A stretch of DNA of 64,000 bases from Thraustochytrium sp. TN22 (Eukaryota > Sar > Bigyra > Thraustochytrida > Thraustochytriidae). Positions within the stretch are counted from its first letter, which is position 1, and each line of letters opens with the position of its first letter. Below are positions 58,801 to 64,000 of the stretch, piece by piece. Both the position numbers and the translations under genes were made by a program. Location: NCBI GenBank assembly GCA_013306675.1, contig JABLUY010000169.1, positions 21,874-85,873 of the forward strand, in the 5' to 3' direction. Under the pieces are notes generated by a model. The model ran no database searches. It saw nothing but the letters and a program-made list of their open reading frames with translations, and had not been told where the DNA came from.

Positions 58801-60908
58801 TCTCGCTCACCGTCAAGGCCTTTATGACGGCCGACCTGCCGAACGAGCTCATCGAGCTGCTCGAGAAGATCGTGCTGCAGGGCTCCGAGTTCTCGGACAA
58901 CCGCAACCTCCAGAACCTCCTCATCCTCACCGCCATCAAGGCCGACAGCGGTCGCGTCATGGACTACATCCACCGCCTCGACAACTACGACGCTGCCGAC
59001 ATCGCCAAGATCGCCTGCTCCGAGCAGTACCGCCTCTTCGAGGAGGCCTTTGAGATCTTCAAGAAGTCCAAGCTCAACGTGGACGCTATCGACGTCCTGC
59101 TTAGCCACATGGAGGACCTCGACCGCGGCGTCGAGTTCGCCGAGCGCTGCGACGAGAGCCAGGTGTGGAGCCACCTCGCCAAGGCCCAGCTCGACGCCAA
59201 CCTCATCCCGGACGCCATCGGCAGCTACATCAAGGCCGACGACCCCACGGACGGCTACAAGGAGGTAGTGGAGGCCGCCAAGCGCGAGGACCAGTGGCAG
59301 GACCTGGTGCGCTTCCTCAAGATGGCGCGCACCAAGCTCAAGGACCGCTACCTCGACTCGGAGCTTGTCTTCGCCCTGGCCCGCACCAGTGACCTCGGCG
59401 AGCTCGAGACCTTTGTCACCGCGCCGAACCTGGCCGACATCCAGGCCTGCGGCGACCGCTGCTACGACCAGGGCCTCTTCGAGGCGGCCAAGATTCTCTT
59501 CAACGCCGCCTCCAACAACGCCAAGCTCGCCAGCTGCAACCTCCAGCTCGGCCTCTACCGCGAGGCCGTCGACGCCGCGCGCAAGGCCAACGCCGTCAAG
59601 ACCTGGAAGGAGGTCTCGGCGGCCTGCCTGGCCGCCGGCGAGACCAAGCTCGCCGGCGTGGCTGGCCTCAACATCGTCACGCGCCCCGACCACGTGGAGG
59701 ACCTCATCAGCGAGTACGAGCGCCGTGGCCTGGTGGACGAGCTGCTCTCGCTCATGGAGCAGGGCCTCGGCCTGGAGGCCGCGCATGCTGGAGTCTTCAC
59801 CGAGCTCGCCGTGCTCTACTCCAAGTACAAGCCCGAGTCCCTCATGGACCACCTCAAGGTCTATTCGCGCCGCTGCAACGCCCCCAAGGTGCTGCGCGCC
59901 TGCAACAAGGCGCGCCTCTTCGAGGAGGCCTGCTTCCTCATGATCGAGACCGAGGACTTTGACTCGGCCCTCAACCTCATGATGGAGCACCCCGAGTCCG
60001 CCTGGGACGACGACAAGTTCCGCGACACCGCTGCCAAGATCCGCAACCGCGAGCTCTGGTACAAGAACGGCGCCATCACCTTCTACCTCAACTACGCCCC
60101 GCTCAAGCTCAACAAGCTCCTCCTGCAGCTCAAGGAGATCGACCACAGCCGCGTCGTCCAGGTCGTCCGCCAGGCCGACAACCTGCCCCTCATCATGGAC
60201 TACCTCAAGGTGGTCCAGAAGGAGAACATCGCCGCCGTCAACGAGGCCGTCAACGAGGTCCTCGTGGAGGACGAGGACTACGAGGCGCTCCGCGAGAGCG
60301 TCGACGAGCACGACAACTTCGACCAGATTGCGCTCGCCAAGAAGCTCGAAAAGCACGAGCTCCTCGAGATGAAGCGCATCGCCTGCCACCTCTTCAACAA
60401 GAACAAGCGCTTCGCCGACTCGGTGCGTCTCGCCAAGCAGCTCAAGCTCTACAAGGACGCCATCCAGGCTGCCGCCAAGTCCCGCGATGAGGCCGTCGTC
60501 AAGGAGCTCCTGCAGTTCTTCGTCGCCATCAACGACCGTGAGGCCTTTGCTGCCACGCTCTTTGAGGCCTACGACCTCGTTCGCCCCGACGTCGTCCTCG
60601 AGCTCGCCTGGCGCAACCAGCTCACCGACATGGCGATGCCCTTCATGATCCAGTACATCTCCGACCTCACTGACCGCGTCAAAGAGCTCGAGGAGAAGGC
60701 CAAGCCCGCAGAGGCCAACGGCCAGCAGCAGGGCCAGGTCCAGGAGACGTACATGACCGGTCCCATGATGATTGCGAACTCCGCCTACAGTCCCGGCATG
60801 CCCAACCAGCAGCAGCCCTACCCGGGCCAGGCTGGCGGCCAGCAGCAATACATGATGCAAAATGGCATGCCTTACGGCCAGCAGCAGCAGCAGCAGCCCT
60901 TCATGTAA
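55806..60908 (+). CDS. CHC1: Clathrin heavy chain
   Basis: 1700 aa, single exon, start MAGQQQLPILFTERMNLATQ. The N-terminal seven-blade propeller (1-330) shows MESDNYILIREK and FKLPEGTEIKYWRWI; the linker and seven CHCR/CLH repeats (about 540-1560) include PKMALSIYLRANVPDKVIQC, NLLGGAPQVADAIFASEMFS and MDYIHRLDNYDAADIAKIAC; the proximal leg carries WKEVSAACLAAGETKLAGVA and the trimerisation end PFMIQYISDLTDRVKELEEK. The tail is a Gln/Gly/Pro-rich extension (QQQQQQPFM) of about 70 residues after the trimerisation helix. It assembles triskelia for endocytosis and Golgi sorting. The gene is intact. Third positions are nearly all G or C, so frames on the other strand stay open for over 1300 codons. 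Start is preceded by the ctagctagctatctagc motif. Confidence 0.98.
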   Translation: MAGQQQLPILFTERMNLATQGVDASSLRFGELTMESDNYILIREKAADGKQLLTTVDLKMGGQPQRRPIAAEAAIMNPVGHEIALRGGQNLQIFNTETRTKMKSFKLPEGTEIKYWRWIGRTTVAFVTATSVYHWSMEGPEDPRKMFDRHASFPRNAQVINYQASDDGKWLLIVGISKGEGGQVLGSMQLYSVERNVSQPLQGFAGCFTTIQKDGYPRNMFCFVEKKPNTAFKLYCMEVGKDKDAPGGVFKLPPRDIAFPPDAPDDFPVSLLASRRYDILHMITKKGYLYLHDIHSGQLIFCNRITADTVFVSAPMSDGTGVLGVTSGKGQVLQIAVNERTLIPYLLSQGNQSQLAMELAGRLNLPGAGEMYSTEFNRLFQSGDYKGAARVAAAAGQDLRTQDTINRFLQLPQQPGQPQPVLMYFSTLLEKGKLNVIETLELARRVLQQGRQQMLENWLKEDKLECSEELGDMVIQADPKMALSIYLRANVPDKVIQCFVLTGDFAKIVPYSVKVGYQPDYILMLQNLVRQNPKAAEEFAKSLVNNESGRLVDVAMVVDVFMQLNRIQETTSFLLDALKGNRADEGHLQTRLLEINLLGGAPQVADAIFASEMFSYYDRAHIAQLCEKSGLYQRALELYTEIDDIKRVIVNTQAISPGFLVDFFGTLTGEDCIECLNVLMMHNIKQNLQLVVQAATKYAEQLGPKELIKLFESFKSYEGLYYFCGSIIHVSQDPDVHFKYIEAAAKMGQIDAVIRQCRESSYYDPEKVKEFLLLENLGDPRPLIHVCDRHGYIAELTSFLYTNKLTKHIEVYVQKVSPQRTPEVVGKLLDLDCDEEFIKGLLESVRNQCPVTELVSQVEERNRLRMLQPFLEQRVAEGNTEEATHNAIGKIYVTINKEPQEWLKNNQFYNSKEVGKFCEKLDPYLAFLAYKRSWGKCDDELIEVTNANELFKDQARYCVERQDMELWERVLRSDNPYRRRVIDETVQTALPESKNPDEVSLTVKAFMTADLPNELIELLEKIVLQGSEFSDNRNLQNLLILTAIKADSGRVMDYIHRLDNYDAADIAKIACSEQYRLFEEAFEIFKKSKLNVDAIDVLLSHMEDLDRGVEFAERCDESQVWSHLAKAQLDANLIPDAIGSYIKADDPTDGYKEVVEAAKREDQWQDLVRFLKMARTKLKDRYLDSELVFALARTSDLGELETFVTAPNLADIQACGDRCYDQGLFEAAKILFNAASNNAKLASCNLQLGLYREAVDAARKANAVKTWKEVSAACLAAGETKLAGVAGLNIVTRPDHVEDLISEYERRGLVDELLSLMEQGLGLEAAHAGVFTELAVLYSKYKPESLMDHLKVYSRRCNAPKVLRACNKARLFEEACFLMIETEDFDSALNLMMEHPESAWDDDKFRDTAAKIRNRELWYKNGAITFYLNYAPLKLNKLLLQLKEIDHSRVVQVVRQADNLPLIMDYLKVVQKENIAAVNEAVNEVLVEDEDYEALRESVDEHDNFDQIALAKKLEKHELLEMKRIACHLFNKNKRFADSVRLAKQLKLYKDAIQAAAKSRDEAVVKELLQFFVAINDREAFAATLFEAYDLVRPDVVLELAWRNQLTDMAMPFMIQYISDLTDRVKELEEKAKPAEANGQQQGQVQETYMTGPMMIANSAYSPGMPNQQQPYPGQAGGQQQYMMQNGMPYGQQQQQQPFM

Positions 60909-61281
60909 TGAGAGACCTACGGTCAGCGGAGCGGAGCGCTTTGTCGTCCAGTGCGATGCACACTCTGACGTGGCCTCTTTAGAGAGAGACTACCGTCGTT
61001 TTCAGTCGTTTTCAGCCGAGCAGACATTACAAGCCGATCCACCTTTCCCACCCACCCACCCACCCACCCACCCACCCAAAAAGAGACAACTCACGATACA
61101 ATTCCGAAAACATACGTTGATTTGATTGCAAAGACGGCCGCGCTGGCCCGGAGCGTATGTAGCCTGGCAGGCAGGCAGGCAGGCCGAGGGCTTGGCCAGA
61201 TATAACTAGTCTTGCTTGCGCGGGAGGCAGTCAGAGCCATGTTCCTCCAAAGTTCTCGTTCCGCATTACGTATACAAAAAG
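60909..61281. other. Convergent intergenic spacer with (ACCC)n
   Basis: 373 bp between the clathrin and SLC10-type genes. CCCA tetramer run at 61047-61077 and GGCA run at about 61167-61184. No gene. Confidence 0.55.
61047..61077. repeat. (CCCA)n tetranucleotide run
   Basis: About seven to eight CCCA units in the 3' flank of the clathrin gene. Confidence 0.92.
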
Positions 61282-62799
61282 TCACTGGAGCGCTACGTTG
61301 CTCAGGCCGGTCGTCTGTACGCTCGCGCCATCTTGGTCGTCGCTATCATCGCGAAGAGAGGCCGAGTCGTCCTCCGAGAGCGAGCCGGGCGCCACACGAC
61401 CCACCCGGGCAGCCTTGCCGCCCCGGCGCGCGAGCTCCTGCTGCTTGTGCTTGAAGGACGTGGCGTCTTTCTCGAGGTCGTCGTCGTTGTTGTTGTTGGC
61501 CTTGTCCTTGGCGGCGGCGGCCGCCTTGGCTGCCCGACCGTCGCAGGTCGCGTGGCAGCAGCGCAGGACAATCGCGATGATCAGACACTCGGCAAAGAAG
61601 AAGACGCCGGCAACGAGTGGGAAACTGAGCACCTCGACGCGGTGGCAGCCGTCGTAGACGTTTCCGAGCAGCGCAAAGGCGATGGCAAAGTTCTGCACGC
61701 CTGTCTCGATGGCGACAGAGCGCTGCGCCTTGCGCTCGAGCCGGCTTCGGCTCGCAAGGAGCATGCCCAAGGCCGTGCCGAGCGGCTGGAAGATTGCCGC
61801 CACGATCCACAGCAGCGGGTAGTCCGAAGCGTTGAGCAGCTCGCTGTTGGCGCGCACCGAGGTCGCGTAGACGCCCGCTGTGAAGCCAAGGGCGCAAAGG
61901 ATGCCGCCTCGCGTGGTGAAACGCGCGGCCTTCTCCGAGTAGTGGCGCACGACGAGGCCCACGATGAGGCTGGCCAGCACGATGGCCATGGTGAAGATGA
62001 CGCGCGTGAAGGGTAGCTCGCGCTCCGCGTCCGCCAAGCCCAGGCCGAGGTTGCCGTACAGGTAGACATTGAATGGCATCATGACGATGCCCGCGGCCAT
62101 GGACAGCACCGAGACCACGGCCGAGAGCTGCACGTCGCTACGCGTGAGGTACGACACGAGCGTGGACGCCGCGCCGCTCGGTGACGAGCCCACCACCACC
62201 GCGCCGATGGAGACCAGGCTGCTGAGGCCGAAGATGCTAACCAGGGCGAAGGCCAGCAGCGGCATGATGAGGTACTGCGAGAGCAGGCCGACGAGCACGG
62301 CGCGCTTGTTGGCATCGAAGACCTCGCGGACCTCGTGCAGGCGAATCGTGGCGCCCGTTGCCAGGCCAACGCTCACCATGAGCAGCCAGCTCACGATCGC
62401 GTACGAGTCCAGCACCTCGCTGCAGCCCACGGCCACCGTGATGACCTCGCCGCCGCAGGCCAGCAGCGGCTGCGTCAGATTCACCGTGCACTCCCGCTCG
62501 CCCTTGCACGCGCCCATGACCTCCGCCTTGGCCGACTCGCACGGGTCCACCTGGCCCTCCAAGAGGCCCTCCAGGAGGCCGGAGAACCTGTCCTCATCCG
62601 ACACGTAGCACGTCGCGTTCGTCGCCGACGTCGTCTCCGCGCGCACCACCTTGCTGTGCACCGCCTCGCACGAGAGCTGCACGATGGGCGACTTGAGCGT
62701 CGCCACGCTGCACAGCTCAAGGGCACACGACCTGGCCTCGTCGCCCGCAACGCTGGCCACGCACAGCGCGGCCACCACCGCCGCCGTGGCCCTGGCCAT
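61282..62799 (-). CDS. SLC10-type (bile acid:sodium symporter family) transporter with SUEL-lectin-like ectodomain
   Basis: 505 aa from Met at 62799 (MARATAAVVAALCVASVAGD), a clear signal peptide; the frame open to 62928 is less likely. The luminal or extracellular part (about 24-130) has spaced cysteines, VQLSCEA, a Cys before the Asp/Glu-rich stretch, DPCESAKAEVMGACKGEREC and GGEVITVAVGCS, which resembles a galactose/rhamnose-binding (SUEL) lectin domain. An SBF/SLC10 membrane domain follows (about 135-425, 9-10 hydrophobic segments) with the family hallmarks VVVGSSPSGAASTLVSYLTR and SVAIETGVQNFAIAFALLG, which form the sodium and substrate sites. The C-terminal cytosolic tail has an Ala/Lys run, NNNNDDD and Ser/Asp-rich text. 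Transported substrate is unknown (bile acids, other organic anions or sodium-coupled metabolites in homologs). Confidence 0.85.
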   Translation of the reverse strand: MARATAAVVAALCVASVAGDEARSCALELCSVATLKSPIVQLSCEAVHSKVVRAETTSATNATCYVSDEDRFSGLLEGLLEGQVDPCESAKAEVMGACKGERECTVNLTQPLLACGGEVITVAVGCSEVLDSYAIVSWLLMVSVGLATGATIRLHEVREVFDANKRAVLVGLLSQYLIMPLLAFALVSIFGLSSLVSIGAVVVGSSPSGAASTLVSYLTRSDVQLSAVVSVLSMAAGIVMMPFNVYLYGNLGLGLADAERELPFTRVIFTMAIVLASLIVGLVVRHYSEKAARFTTRGGILCALGFTAGVYATSVRANSELLNASDYPLLWIVAAIFQPLGTALGMLLASRSRLERKAQRSVAIETGVQNFAIAFALLGNVYDGCHRVEVLSFPLVAGVFFFAECLIIAIVLRCCHATCDGRAAKAAAAAKDKANNNNDDDLEKDATSFKHKQQELARRGGKAARVGRVAPGSLSEDDSASLRDDSDDQDGASVQTTGLSNVALQ

Positions 62800-64000
62800 G
62801 GTTGCGCACGGTCGCTGGGCCAGCCGACTTCGACTTGACTTGGGCGATTGCCAGGGGATTCGATTGATTGCCACTGGCCCTCCGGGAGGGCTGAGCTGGC
62901 GCCGCGGCTTCCTCGCCGCGCGATGCACAAGCCCGCGGCGCTGTGCCTCGCGTCGGCGCCGCAGTCGAGCCCGCGGGACGCCCTGCCTCTGTCCCGAGCG
63001 TGATACCGTGACCCATCTCTGTCCTTGTCATGGTCTGACCTGGCAGGCTCGTGGACGAGGCGGAGGACTCGGGGGCCCGAATCGAGCCGTCGGCCGGGCT
63101 GCTTTGGTTCTTCTTTGCCGGGTACCTCCCTACCACTGCACCTGTGGAAAGGGCTTGCCGGGCACATTGGTCATGATCACTGCCGCCATATTTCTGCGCG
63201 GAGAGTCTCGGTCGCGACTTCTGCCCAGGTCTCGTTCTCCTCCAGCTGCTGCTGCTCACCTCGACGAGTCTCCTCGTCCTCGTCCTCCTCGTCCTTCAAG
63301 TTCCTCACGGTCAGGCTGGCCGTCGCCCCCGTCCTGGCGTGGCCGCCGCGGTACGCTCCGCACGCCGCCCTCCAGGCGCGGAGACCCGCGAGGCCCCGCG
63401 CGCGGGCCGCACCGGACCCGGCGCGGGCTCGGCGCCGCTGCGCCTGCGCGGCAACCGCGCATCGCGCGTGTCGGCCGGCCAGCGCCACTTCTAACATTAA
63501 CTACTTGCCTTGCCTGCTTGCAAGCCTTGCACTTGCGCCGGCGCGCCGCAAGTGGCGCGGCGCCAACTGCCCTTCTGCTTTGGTTGACCTCGACGAGCGC
63601 GCTCTCAGATCAGCTGGCCGCCGCCGTGAAGCCCGGCGGCGTCCGCCTCCCCGCGTCGCCCGCGGGCTGGCTGCAGCTCGTCGAGCTCGAGCAGGTCGAG
63701 CAGCCTGCAGCCTTCAGGGAGACGCCAATCAGTCGATCGATTCAGGCCCCGCGCGAGCCGCCATGCCGTGCAGCCGTGGTCGCCGGCTTCGGGCCCTCCC
63801 GCTGCGCGGAGCCCGCCAGGCCGCCCGCCTGCTCGTAGCTGGTCAGCGCCGCGGCCAGGCTGCCCAGGCAGGCAGCAGGCAGCAGGCAGCAGGCAGCAGG
63901 CAGCGCCGCCGCCGCCAGACCGCGCTCGCTCGCTCGCTCGGCGCGCGCTCGCTCGGCGCGCGCGGCCCGGCGGCGGGGCGAGGGGCGCAGGCGGCGGCCG
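62800..64000. other. 5' flank of the SLC10-type gene and window edge, no gene recognised
   Basis: 1.2 kb without a supportable gene. A GGCAGCA 7-mer run (63865-63903) and a CTCG run with GCGCGC palindromes (63925-63962) lie near the right edge. A minus-strand frame 63177-63497 ends in an acidic stretch (NLKDEEDEDEETRRGEQ) but has no family signal. Confidence 0.45.

Noticed and set aside
56847-60860. Very long minus-strand ORF (1337 codons) opposite clathrin
   Set aside because: Leu/Val/Glu/Asp-rich composition typical of an antisense shadow of a GC3-biased gene; the plus strand is unmistakable clathrin.

Overview
This is a gene-dense, GC-rich nuclear segment of a protist. The protein set (clathrin heavy chain, STI1/Hop, a DEAH spliceosomal helicase, succinyl-CoA synthetase beta, a Rab5-like GTPase, a UVRAG-like protein, PYROXD2) is clearly eukaryotic. 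Introns are few and short: six were placed, 70-112 nt each, with GT-AG ends, gta(g/c/a)gt-type donors and, in most, a visible ctaac/ctgac-like branch site. Most genes are single exons. High GC, long homopeptide runs and few introns suggest a thraustochytrid (Labyrinthulomycetes, stramenopiles). That assignment is an inference and was not checked by any search.

Layout, left to right. 0-10 kb: bacterial-type SDR oxidoreductase, large coiled-coil protein, Rab5-like GTPase (3 exons), OMS1-like membrane methyltransferase, STI1, tubulin-tyrosine-ligase family protein. 10-20 kb: an acidic protein carrying a piggyBac-derived domain without its catalytic aspartates, a GT34 glycosyltransferase, then three related small membrane proteins with mitochondrial-looking N-termini, separated by a two-TM protein and by locally duplicated DNA. 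20-30 kb: PRP22, an 82-aa membrane protein, an ankyrin protein, a mitochondrial-looking TPR protein, an EFM7-like methyltransferase. 29-45 kb: coiled-coil protein, a 1012-aa four-TM protein with a phage-tail-type domain, a double-ubiquitin-like protein, UVRAG, and a 1326-aa NACHT-ankyrin protein. 45-64 kb: succinyl-CoA synthetase beta, a polyglutamine protein with an unrecognised conserved domain, PYROXD2, clathrin heavy chain and an SLC10-type transporter with a lectin-like ectodomain.

The genes do not form one pathway. Several encode endosome/autophagy components (Rab5-like, UVRAG, clathrin) and many encode predicted mitochondrial proteins (OMS1-like, the three paralogs, TPR protein, succinyl-CoA synthetase, PYROXD2), but they are interleaved with unrelated genes. 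Many neighbours are divergent and probably share promoter regions.

Non-coding DNA is rich in short tandem repeats, especially pentanucleotides (ATCAC, ATCGC, AGAGC, TCTCG, GCGGC) and CCAT/CTG/GA runs, mostly in 5' and 3' flanks. No rRNA, tRNA, CRISPR array, retroelement or intact transposon was recognised; tRNA detection by eye is weak. Because codon third positions are mostly G or C, very long antisense ORFs run across real genes and were discarded.
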